From positions 10,053,643 through 10,117,642 of the forward strand of contig CM029626.1 of the NCBI GenBank assembly GCA_017311315.1: DNA of 64,000 nucleotides, in the 5' to 3' direction. Position numbers and translations under genes: made by a program. Shown here piece by piece: positions 36,440 to 47,400 of this stretch (positions are counted from its first letter, which is position 1; each line of letters begins with the position of its first letter). The notes below the pieces were generated by a model that did no database searches, was not told where the DNA came from, and worked only from the letters and a program-made list of their open reading frames with translations. This DNA is from Dendrocalamus latiflorus (Eukaryota; Streptophyta; Magnoliopsida; Poales; Poaceae).

Positions 36440-36576
36440 CTTAAAGTAACTCTTTGCCCACTGTTGCTCATTCAATCTCCTGCACGCCCTGCGACCTGCA
36501 TCCTGCTCACGATCAGTAAATTCCGAGAAATGATGCAACAACGCTGCTAGGTTCTGCATGCATCGATCATGGAAAC
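36440..36576 (-). pseudogene. Isolated exon-like segment, weak SBP-box resemblance
   Basis: On the minus strand a 137-base segment has a good acceptor (CTCTTGCAG) and donor (AAG|GTACAC). One frame is open throughout and reads FHDRCMQNLAALLHHFSEF, then TDREQDAGRRACRRLNEQQ. SBP-box second exons start with FH and continue ..SEFD..KRSCRRRL.., so there is a loose match with an insertion. The key histidine/cysteine spacing is not kept, and no first SBP exon is seen nearby. I would call it a possible gene relic only. Confidence 0.25.
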
Positions 36577-37473
36577 CTGCAAGAGCGCAGCGTATGGCAT
36601 TTTTTTTAGAGAGACCCCAAGCGAGATACTGGTACGAGAGTGGGCATGCAGAGAGCTATGTGTGATAGGGCAAATAGTGATATGATCAGCCTCCATGGCA
36701 GGTGAAGCCCGAGCTCCCGCGCCACTGACTGCGTGCTACGGCTATAGAGAGACACTGCTTCGCATGCCGGGCCATGCTGACACGAGGACGCTCTCGATCG
36801 GGGCGTAGATTGATGCGTGCCAGTTTTTTTTCTGTAGCGTTGGAGCACTGACGCTAGCTAGCTGCACTGATAAGCAGCTGAAGTGATATGGTTCTGAATC
36901 AAATTGAATTTCATGGGTGTTTAGAGGCATAGGCTGTATTTACGCGAATAAAACAAATGAGCCAAAAAAATCAACGACAACTATCATGCATCACCAATCA
37001 CCTAGTGGTGTAGAATGTGAACTAGCGACTTGCGAGTTCTATTTGCTTGGTCTATATATGTTTAGGACTTTATTAGAGCATAGGAAACATGCGGGAATTT
37101 CACGGAATGGAACAACGTAATTCCCGCTTTTCAAACTAGTCCTTTAAGCTGGGACAAAAACTCCCTTAAAAAAAGGTAGGGACAAAAACGTATTTTCAAA
37201 ATTGAAGAAAACCACCCCGCATTTTTTTACGGTTTCTTTCCCCGACTGCATGTGTTGTGTCCCCTTCCCCCCCGAGACCTTTTCGGCGACGAAGTACGTC
37301 CATGCCACACGACCAAATTATGGCCTAATCACACCGAAACCTGCTCCCTTCCAAACCCTCCCATCAATCGATTCAACCCTACATACGTACGCTCCACCTC
37401 TCGTCGTTATCACCACCTCCCATTCCATTCCGATTCCCAAACGCACGCAGCAAGCAAGCTAGCTTGCTCCTTT
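36577..37473. other. Upstream region of the bHLH gene
   Basis: No gene seen. Contains a short repeat GGGACAAAAAC at about 37151 and 37189. Confidence 0.4.
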
Positions 37474-37479
37474 CACGTG
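37474..37479 (+). promoter_or_regulatory. G-box (CACGTG)
   Basis: A perfect G-box 158 bp before the bHLH start codon. It could bind bHLH or bZIP factors, possibly including its own family; it may lie in promoter or leader. Confidence 0.35.
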
Positions 37480-37513
37480 TCCAACCGTACCCCTCGCTCG
37501 ATCCAACCTGTAG

Positions 37514-37609
37514 ATGCAAAAACAACTACCGCTGGTACCCTCTAGGAACAGCCCGTCATCCCATGGAGGAGACCTAGCGTTTTCTCCTGTTCCTCGTCGT
37601 GTATGCTAG
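37514..37609 (+). CDS. Possible upstream open reading frame (31 codons)
   Basis: An ATG at 37514 opens 31 codons ending in TAG at 37607-37609, 27 bases before the bHLH start. If the leader includes it, it could lower translation of the main frame. Conservation is not known. Confidence 0.25.
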   Translation: MQKQLPLVPSRNSPSSHGGDLAFSPVPRRVC

Positions 37610-37636
37610 ATTCTTGAGAGGGGGTCCTGCGGAGGC

Positions 37637-39020
37637 ATGGCATTGGAGGCCGTGGTGCTCTCGCAAGCTGGTCTCTTCGGTCGTCGTTGCGCCATGGCGG
37701 GAGCAGGAGGAGCTTGGAATAGTCCGTTCGGTGGCGTTGAGGGGGTGATGGATTTGGACGGCGGCAACTGGGACGCGGGGGCCTGCTCGTCGATGCTGCT
37801 GCGTGGGTTCCAGGAGCTGGATATCCCTGCCGCTGCCGCGCCCTTGGGGGAGTCCGGCGGTCGCGGGGAGGGCGTTGGTGGCGTGGATCAGGATGCCGCG
37901 GCGGTGTCGGCGCTGGCTCCGGCGGGGCAGAGGAAGCGGCGGCGGACGAGGACGGCCAAGAACAAGGAGGAGGTGGAGAGCCAGCGGATGACCCACATTG
38001 CCGTCGAGCGCAACCGCCGCAGGCAGATGAACGAGTACCTCGCCGTGCTCCGCTCCCTCATGCCGCCATCCTATGCGCAAAGGGTAACATTAACAACCAC
38101 CATTGGCTTCGTCGATATCTCCATTGCTTTAGCTTAGTGGCGTAGCCTCAAATTCTCATGCATGTATTATCAATAGATGCAAAGTATGCGTTGCCGTGTG
38201 CAGGGTGATCAGGCGTCTATCGTTGGTGGTGCAATCAACTTCGTCAAGGAGCTGGAGCAGCTGCTCCAGTCCCTGGAGGGGCAGAAGCGGTCCCGGAAAT
38301 GCGCGGCCAACGGCGGCGGTGACGCAGCGCCGTTCGCCAACTTCTTCACCTTCCCGCAGTACTCGATGAGCGCTATTACGGCAGCGCCGGCTGCCGCAAA
38401 CGAAATTGACCGTGACGGTGGCGGTGTCAAGGCTGAGGCGCCCAGGTCGAAGCCGTCAGCGGTGGCCGACGTCGAGGTGACCATGGTGGAGAGCCACGCC
38501 AACCTGCGGGTGCTGTCCCGGCGGCGGCCGAGGCAGCTGCTGCGGCTGGCGGTGGGGCTGCAGGGCCACCGGCTCACCGTGCTGCACCTCAACACGACCA
38601 GCGCCGGCCACATGGTGCTCTACTCGTTTAGCCTCAAGGTACAGCGACTACACATTCTTCCCATCACTAAACAATTCCATCCATCTGATACCCTCTGATG
38701 ATACACATGCATGGCTTCTAGTCCAAGGTGTATAGTACCTATATCTGGTTAGCAATATCACACTGAAAAGTTGAAACTAGTTGGTGCCAAATTCTCCCAT
38801 CTGTTTACTTTAATGGAGCTCAGCAAGCTGGCTAAAAGGTTGTGGTTTTCAAAAAGAACCATTGCTTGACTTGCCTATGGTGGGTGATATGATGTGCATT
38901 TCGTCGTCGTCCATGCAGGTGGAAGACGATTGCCAACTTACTTCTGTGGACGAGATCGCAACGGCGGCTCATCAGATCGTGGAGAAGATCCAAGAAGAGC
39001 AGGATTGTAGCTTAGAATAG
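37637..39020 (+). CDS. bHLH transcription factor, group Ia (bHLH94/bHLH96-like)
   Basis: Three exons, 37637-38083, 38204-38638 and 38919-39020, join in frame with GT...AG introns of 120 and 280 bp, giving 327 residues. The N-terminus MALEAVV is typical of the bHLH94/96 branch. A basic nuclear signal (GQRKRRRTRTAKNKEE) spans about 97-112. The bHLH domain covers about 113-172; H120, E124 and R128 are the E-box-contacting residues, and the first intron falls in the HLH after YAQR, before GDQASIVGGAINFVKELE. The C-terminus (about 240-325) is the conserved ACT-like region (VEVTMVESHANLRVL). By family knowledge these are nuclear DNA-binding regulators related to SPCH, MUTE and FAMA in stomatal and epidermal development; the exact role is inferred. 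No damage seen. Confidence 0.93.
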
Positions 39021-41111
39021 CATCATCAAGCATACATGTGTGAAACATTTTAGCTATTCTAGCAAGTGAAGTCACTCCCTTGCGCAAACTAATAATGTAT
39101 CTTTATGTAGTTAGCATGCAGCTTAACCAGTGTTGAATCATTTTATGGATGAATTTGTTCATGAATGTGCATGGCTAGCTAGGTATGTGATGTTTCGAAA
39201 CTACGAAAACTCGAGCTAGAGAACAATTCCATGGTAGACATGACACATGACATTCCTTGTGGTTGCTACCATGTTCCGTAGGATATATAGGATCTGACAC
39301 AATTGACAGGTGCTGTTTCTCAACCTTCTCGGGGGATTCTGTTCCCCATGTGAAGCACCATTTCCTGCCAAAACACCAAAAGATTCCCATCTTGTGTTAA
39401 CAGCTTGAGCTTGCCCGTTACTTTCTTGTATGTCCATTCTGCTCCATTCTTAATTTTTAGCATGGGGCATGTTCTGATCTTAGAGAGAACTACAGGAAGA
39501 TACATGAGAGCATAGAAGCCTTTTCGTTCCAAACTACTCATATGCTCTGTAGATCCTTAATTGGGCTCAATGAACTCATCTGATTAATGGGTTTATATCT
39601 CAGTGTACCATAATCAGTTCGTTTCTGTGAAGAAGATAGAGCTAGCCTTCTAGGGAAAGCAAAGGTATCAACATCAAGTCGACACTGCAAAGCAAAACGA
39701 TACCAAGAAAACGATAAGAAAAGAACTGCAGATAGGGCACAAGCTGTGTCCTTTCATTGACCCAAGAAAAGCTTCTAAAACAGTCCTTTACCAGATTGAC
39801 CTTTTACCATTTCCATCTAAGCACGATTGATGAAATAGTGAAAGAGCTGCGCAAACATTTCATCTCTGTGATGCTTGCACCTGATTGATTCGACCGACAG
39901 GACAAATTACATGTGCCGCTAGCTCTCACGCAGCATGTCGTTTTCGCTCTTCAAATGCTCTGCTTCATTGTAACTTGTAACATCATCTGGTAAAAAGTGG
40001 AGCTTCCTGAGAGTAAAAAGGAAAAATAAACAACAATAGCGTTGAGTTAATTCCATGCATCAACCATTCACCCAAAAGTTTCAGTTGTTAGGAAAGAAAG
40101 ATGTGCAACTCATACTTTAGTGTTCATGGATGTGTATGCATACATGTGTATGTGCGCGCATGTGAGTGTCCACGAAAATGACAGATCCGTGTAAGAAGAA
40201 AGAGCAACTGGTACATTTAGTAGGATCACCGAACTAGAGCATGATAGATTATTAATGCACCATATGCTTAGAGCTATATGCATATATAGATGGAAACCAC
40301 ATCTTATATATTGATTCAATAGAATGTAGCTACTTTATGCAGAATATAGGGACAACAAAAGGAGAACAATATGGCTCGAAATATGCGCAACCAGGTTGTA
40401 CGCCGAGACAAGATTGCTGTTAGTTTAGTATAATAACCATAGCTTAATATAGTAGTCAATGTGACAACCAATCTCAACAGCAGACATTGCACATATAGAT
40501 CCTCATCTTTACAAGAACTATAGTAAAAAGGACCTACCGATGTTGAGGGCCTATCGACAACTCTTCCTATTCCAGGACTCCATAAGGATAATGACAGAAA
40601 AACCTTTATGTTCCAAGTTGAACGCTTGAACCTCGGTAAAAAAAAAAAGCAAAAGCGTGTGGTACCAGGAAAATTATAATCAACTGCGAATTGAATAATT
40701 TTGACCATCATGAAGTAGTAAACTAGCCCAATTCGATTATTTTAGATAAAATTACCTAATTGACTCAGTTCAGCTCAACCTGGCTCTTTAGAGGTTACAC
40801 GGTTGTATCGTAGTTTAAAAAAACTGAATGTGCTGTTCTTATCAAACTAATCGCACATAAGATGAAAATGCTAGAAATTTACTTTCAAAAACCTCCGGAG
40901 AAGCAGCTACATGCTTGTTAATCATGTCTTCAGGATATTTGAATTTTTCTGGTACATAATTACCAGTTAACTTCTAAGCTGACGACCTCACCGAAGTTTC
41001 TAGTCAATATTGATAATTGTTAACGTTTAGTCATTGGATGAGAAATGCTTAGTAGCGCCGTAGCATTTGACTAAACTTTTCATGTATATAAGCACAAACT
41101 GTGAAATTTCC
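39021..41111. other. Intergenic with weak minus-strand exon candidates
   Basis: Two minus-strand segments look splice-bounded. 39919-40006 (acceptor ACTCTCAG) reads KLHFLPDDVTSYNEAEHLKS and then ENDMLRES-stop. 40538-40631 has a T-rich acceptor and a GTAGGT donor, and one frame reads SPGIGRVVDRPSTS. A 73-codon minus-strand frame lies at 39320-39541. None matches a family I recognise. They may be the end of a decayed or unrecognised gene. Confidence 0.25.
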
Positions 41112-41279
41112 TGTAGGAGCATATGGCTAATCAGAGGGGGTGGTAAATGATTGCCTCCGTTTCTTAAAATCTCTATATAGTCGATGACGAATTCGACCGC
41201 TCAAAAGTCCCCTTCCATCCCTCATACGGAGTAATCTCACTCTTTTTAGTAATTACTCTATTTAGGACGAAAGTTGTTG

Positions 41280-41979
41280 TCAGTATAGCTTTCCCCACCA
41301 TGCCTTAGGCATACCGGCACTCTCTAACATAGTATTAATCAAATCTGTTAGTTTCCGGTTTTTCCCCTCAGCTATCCCGTTTGATTGGGGTGAATATGGT
41401 GGTGTAAATTTATGAACTATTCTATGCTTTGAACAGAATTGGAAGATTTCATGAGAGACATACTCTCCTCCATGATCACACCTCAATCTTTTTATTTTCT
41501 TCTCCAGTTGGTTCTCAACCTAGGCCTTATAAGATTTAAAGTAGTTTAAAGCCTCATCCTTAGTTTTTAGCAAATACACATAGCAGTAGCGTGTTGCATC
41601 AACAATAAAAGTTGGAAAATATCTTTTGCCTCCTTTTGTCAATAATCCATTCATTTCGCACAAATCTGAATGAACAAGATCTAAAGGTGTCAAGTTATTT
41701 TCATCCTCTAATCCCTTAAAGGGTTTTCAAGGTTGCTTTGCTTGCACACATGACTGCACTTTAATCCTCTGACAATTTTACATTTGGAATTAAATCTAAT
41801 CTAGACATTCTAGCAATACTATCAAAACCAATATGACAAAAACGAGAATGCCAAATATTTGTCTCACATTTATTTAAACTAGTTGCAACATTCAGATTAT
41901 AACAAGACTCTAAAATATTTAGGCGGAACAAGCCTCCGCTCTCATAACCTTTACCAACAAATTTTCCGAACTTGGACAT
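41280..41979 (-). pseudogene. Copia integrase remnant
   Basis: 41761-41979 holds the pre-integrase region (NIWHSRFCHIGFDSIARMSR). 41280-41486 holds the central integrase core: RCDHGGEYVS (second catalytic D) and SPQSNGIAEGKNRK (catalytic E). The part between is interrupted by stops. Confidence 0.8.
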
Positions 41980-41994
41980 TACAATTTTATTTGA

Positions 41995-43135
41995 CTAAAA
42001 AACTAGCTTATAACTATCCCTACATAGGAGAGAACCACTAGCGAGGTTCTTGTTTATTGTAGAAGCATGCTGCACGTTCTCCAAGTAGACAATCTTCCCT
42101 GAAGTAAGCTTTAGATCCACCGTGTCAACACCAAGAACAGAAACACGTGACCCGTTCCCCATTAGGACGAAGGAAACCTCTACTGCCTGGTAAGAAGAAA
42201 ATAAGGAAATATCAGAACATACGTGAACATTAGCACCAGTATCAACCCACCAATCAGTAGATTGACATGTTGAAAAAACAACAGGTGGATTACCATACCC
42301 TCCTAAAGTTGAGGCCTCGCCTATGATCACGTTGACAGCCTTCTTCTTTGACTGTTCATCATCTCTGATCTTGCGAAAGTGATAGTCCTTCGCCACATGA
42401 CCGTCTTTTCCACACACAAAGCAGGTGATGTCCCTCAAATCCTTTTTCTCAGTTTTCTTCTTCTTAAAGCTAGTTGTCTTATTCGGTTTGTTGGATTTGT
42501 ACTTATTTGCAACAGTCTTTTTCTCTATGACATTTGCATTATTCTGGTCAGAGGTGCTAGGTGCATCTTTTGCTCTTGTTTTTTCTTCCACATCGAGGGT
42601 TGCAATGAGATCCTCAATAGAAATATCTTCCCTCTTATGTTTCAAGCTAGTAGGAAAATCCCGCCAAGAGGCAGAGAGTTTAGCAACAATGCCCGCAACC
42701 ATAAACTTTAGAGGCAACACACAGCCCAGGTGCGCAATCTCACTGACTACTAGCTAGAGATTATGAGCTTGTCCAACTATGGACTTAGCCTCATCCATGC
42801 TAAAGTCGAAAAATTTCTCACACATGTAGAGCCAGCGACCTGCCCCTGCCTCTGCATATTTGTGCTCTAGTACATCTCACAACTCTGTGGCGGACTTGTA
42901 GTCCATGTACACATCATAGAGCTGATCTGCCAGAATAGTCAGAATGCAGCCAAGAGCAGTATTGTTCGCATTTTCAAACTGCATGAACTGCTCAATCATA
43001 AATGGATACTGCGGGTGGATAACCCACCACAGCCCAAAGACATGAGCCAAAACTTAGCTCTAGTCTGCCATCTATGAAGTTCTGACCAGAAAACCTCTCA
43101 GGTTTCATCGCATCAGAAGCACTAACCATTACTAT
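41995..43135 (-). pseudogene. Copia gag and protease remnant
   Basis: The longest open stretch (41995-42720, 241 codons) contains the gag C-terminus (FPTSLKHKREDISIEDLIAT), a CCHC-type knuckle (CFVCGKDGHVAKDY, with the last Cys replaced by Tyr), and a protease active site WWVDTGANVHVCSD. Further upstream, 42720-43135 encodes the gag N-terminus (MVSASDAMKPERFSGQNF...) with several stops. The Cys-to-Tyr change and the stops mark it as dead. Confidence 0.8.
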
Positions 43136-43649
43136 ATTACAACAAAATTCATAATAAGGTTTCTAGATTGTTGGACATGTGGGCAATATTTTAATTCCAA
43201 ATTTTACTAGGAGACAAATACAATAAATCAGTGATGCAAAACTTACTACTAACAGTAGGCTACTCATCATACTTTAGAATATACATAAGAAAAATATAGT
43301 AACAAAGTCGAACGAATGCGCGAATGACTTACTTTTTCGCTTGATGAAGAATAGGAATTAACGCAGGCTTGACGCAGTGCAGCGAGCGGTCGCACAGATG
43401 TGCGCTGCCTAGAAACCTTATTACCGCCCCGTGCAGGTACTCTCTGCGGCAATGGTTCGGAGATAGCCACTCTTCCTACTCTCTGCCTAGAAAGGTTGGC
43501 GAAGTTCAAACAACACAGTACTAAAGCACAAGATCGCGGAGAAGAAGAAAATGGAGGTAGTGAGATTCTCACACATACTTTGGACGTCTCTAGGCATATA
43601 AATAGACAAACTGATAGCTGACATGATTAAAACAACCATTTACCGACTG

Positions 43650-43835
43650 GTAACTGACACATTCAACTAGCCATTTATCCACTAGTAATTATTTGTGTGT
43701 GACTTTCTAACAAGTGGTCTGGGTTCAAGTTTAAGTTCTGCTAAATATATACTCCTTATGTCCCATCATATGTTGGTCATTTGTCCACTAGTAACTGTCT
43801 GTCATCAAAACCGCTTGTGTTCACCACAAATATTT
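43650..43835. repeat. Detached piece of the WD40-locus tandem array
   Basis: 43652-43700 matches the WD40 3'-flank near 53476-53521 (TAACTGACACATTCAAC...). 43708-43830 matches the 310-bp array unit (AAGTGGTCTGGGTTCAAGTT through CCACTAGTAACTG). It is separated from the rest of the array by the gypsy complex. Confidence 0.75.
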
Positions 43836-44331
43836 ATCCCCATTCCTTTTTTTTGGTAAGAAAAGAAGTGTTTTCCTAACCTTGGGTAATAAAACCAAAC
43901 ATGGAAAATATGTTTTTATTAACATAACTCTCTCAGAAGTAACACCTCAAAGTTTAACCCTTAGGCTTTATTTTTGAAAAACAAGGTCCCTTGTGGGGAA
44001 AATTTTTTGAGAAAATTTTTGTTTTAACTATTTGAGAAACCAAAGTGAATTTTTGGAATAAGTTTTTGGCAAGTAGTTGAACTTATGAAAATTTCCTCGG
44101 AAGATCATATTTGTTAAAAATGAGTTTGAAAGTGAATTTTGTAAACAATTTGATAATCGTTCCTCCAAGGATAAAACAAGTTTTGAGAATGAGTTCCGAA
44201 TTTAAGCATCGTGATTTCGGCACAAAGTAGGTTCTTAAAGGAGCTTATAAGAGGAGTACTAGATTTTTATCATTCTGAATGCAGGATAAGAGAGCTTCAG
44301 AAATGGATATGGCAGCATATAGATGAGGGGG

Positions 44332-44395
44332 AATCATCTAAGAGGGATGAGAATAAGCAATATAATCATCTAAGAGGGATGAGAATAAGCAATAT
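44332..44395. repeat. 32-bp tandem duplication
   Basis: AATCATCTAAGAGGGATGAG starts at 44332 and 44364. Confidence 0.85.
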
Positions 44396-44499
44396 ACTTA
44401 TATTTTTGGAAATAGATTTTGAAGAAAATAATTCTAGTCATGAAACTAACGGCCAGGCTAACTAGGTCATGACCTGCAGTCGATATGCTCTGGTACCAG

Positions 44500-47400
44500 C
44501 CCTATAGGACTCGGATTCTTTCAAGCCGGAATCCTCTGTGATTCCACCATACTATTCCCTGGATCAGTAGATAGTGCTCACAGATACAATACTCAACATC
44601 AAAATACATATCATGCAGAAGCGTAAATATAATAGTAGACTTACTCATGGGCCGATCAGGCTGAAATCAATAAAATACAGCAGCGTAAAATGGAGCACAT
44701 AGGTGGGACCCTCAGGACATGCCCACAGGCAGCCAACTGGGGGTTCGCGACCTAGTTCTTGATCTCTTCATCTTCTTCACCATCATCACCTGGTGTATTG
44801 CTATAGCGTAGCGATCTAACTCCTGATTCTGGATTAATTGAGTGAGCGAGGGTGAGCACAAACCACCATGCCCCGCAAGCCAATACACAGGATGCAAATG
44901 GATTATATGCATGGCTTATCAAGGAAAGGCTTGGGTTATTTTATTTGCCATAAATTGCTTTTGAAATATGATACACAGAAAATTTCTTGACACCTAGTAG
45001 TTTGAACTAAAACATAAAGCATTAAAGAATGCAATAATAATAGCAATTCAGATTCCATCCACTGTTACATGGTTTCTGCACCATATGCTAACCTTTTAGC
45101 GTTATAACCGCTTACCATATTGCTGGGGTGACACCCAGGGCAACACAAATTAGGGCCTTTCTCTGCCCTCTACTTTTCCAATTGCACCCACAAAGTTTTT
45201 GAAATAGAACTATATCTAGTTAAGTTCCCATGTCCGCCCTTGACCGTGGGCTCGGCTATTCGAATAGTTTTGACTCTGCAGAGTTTGTACACTTTACCCA
45301 CAACAGACAATCTACTCGTTGCCCCTCATGATTCCTTAGTCATGTGGTTGAGTAGACCATCACAGTAACATTTCAAAATATCTGGCCCCTTTTTTCATCT
45401 CACCCTATGGGCTACTCCCACTTGCGATGAGTCCCATACGTTCCGCGGGATGTTCACCATGGATACTAGATCATTCGGACTCCACTCTCCACAACGCTAG
45501 CACAACTGGGAAACTTCACCCTCTCTCAGTGTCCCTTTAGGCCTCACATTGCCCTTGAAATATTCCACTCCTTTCCACTGCTGGTGAGATGAGCCCGGGG
45601 TTTCGATAGATTTACTTAGCCAAGTTGCAATTTGCAGACTTGTAGTTGTACTATTTTACATAGGATGTCATGACAAGATTCAATCCTTAGAGTTATCTGG
45701 GCGGTTCTACCACAATCCACACACCGTGCTTCCACTGCACCACATACCAGCCCCCGTACTATCCGCCCAGATAATTAAGCAAGTTGGGGGGTTTTTGGGA
45801 GCATAAAATAATTATGTCAAAATACACCAGTCATTTCCACCATGAATTCCCAAATCAGTTTCTCAGAATTAGAAGTAATGCTTGGGGCATTTTGGTACCC
45901 CCGAGTATCTTAGCAGTGCTAAGCATGGCATATAATTATAGACCTATTTTTGAAAATTTTACTATTATAATTTTTGCTAGGGTGACAAGGCTCAAATATT
46001 CAAATGTTCTAAAGGAGGTGTAATACTAACAAGTCAAATAATGGGCATATAACTAGAATCTTAAAACAAACATATATTTGCAGATGAAATAACAACATGT
46101 AATTTGATAATTTAAATAAAAGTAATTTGCAAAAAATGTAGGTTCAACATGATCAAAGTATTGACTCGCCTTGCACAGTTTACCGCGGTCTTGAGCTCGC
46201 TCAAAGCTTTCTCATTCGATGATCTTGAGCTTCTAGTCTTCATCTTCATCCGGATCTCAGTCTTGCTTTATCCATTGATTCTTCAGGACTCTGATTTCTA
46301 ATTACGGGCTAAATAACTGAATCCAATAAATTCAAATGAACTCCAAATATGTAAAAAATAGAAAATGGATAGATTGGAATTTTTAATGAATTTAAGAATT
46401 TAAACGGACTCAATCGAAGTTAGAATGAGGAAGGACGGGCTTCTAGAAGTTTGAATCTAAGGGAATGAAAAATCTAAAATTTTCACCATGGTCGAAAGCT
46501 ATACACAGTCGGAAGATCCGCAGCGGTCAGATGCCCTGCAGTGATCGGAAGGCAAGAGTGGTCAGAAGCTTTATAGTGTGGTCAAAAAGCTATGGTGGCA
46601 GTCAAGAGCTACAATAATTTGAACATGGTCGAAAGATACAACAATTTGTGTGTGGTCAGAGGGGTCAAGATTACAACATGGTCGGTGGTCAAACATCATG
46701 GTCAGTGCTCGAACAACCATGATCGGGTGGCTGAACGTGGTTGGAATTCCATACGTGGTCGAAGGCAAAGCTGGACGAAAGTGAGGGGTTGGGAATGGCG
46801 TGGTCTACTGAGTGGTCGAAAGTGGCTTAGACGGCGTGGTGTGGTCAAAGATATCGAGTGCAGAGCAGTCGAACTCGAAAGGCGCTAAGTGGTCGTAAAA
46901 CTCAACGTGGTCATAAACGACTATGCAGTGGTCGCAAATGACTATGCGTGGTCGTAAATGACTTTGAGTGGTCGTAAACGACTATGCATGGTCATAAAAA
47001 ACTATGAGTGGTCGTAAACAACTACATAGTCGTAAGTCTGACTGTGTGGTTGTAAACGACTACATAGTCGTAAGTCTAACTGTGTGGTCGTAAACGACTT
47101 CATAGTTGTAAGTTCGACTGTGTGGTTGTAAATGAATACATAGTCGAAAGTCCGACAACGTGGTCGTAAACGACTACATAGTCGAAAGCCCGACAACGTG
47201 GTCGTAAACGACTTATGACCACGACAAGTGAAGGATCTCAGATGTGATCATAAAGCATTACAATCATGGCTACTCAGCAGGAAGGCATGGTTGTAAAGTG
47301 CTACGATCACGACCATAAAGAAGTGAATGCGGTCGTAGGGTGTTACGACCACGGCAGTGAAGAAGTGAACATGGTCATAGGGTGTTATGACCACGGTAGT

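Larger units (their letters stand above)
41112..43640 (-). mobile_element. Ty1-copia remnant, truncated in integrase
   Basis: Minus-strand copia order: gag (about 43135 down), zinc knuckle, protease, pre-integrase, part of integrase at 41280, then directly an LTR piece (41112-41275) whose edge TGTAGGA matches the nested element at 1452. Reverse transcriptase and RNase H are deleted. The upper limit near 43640 is where WD40-locus flank sequence resumes. Confidence 0.7.
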
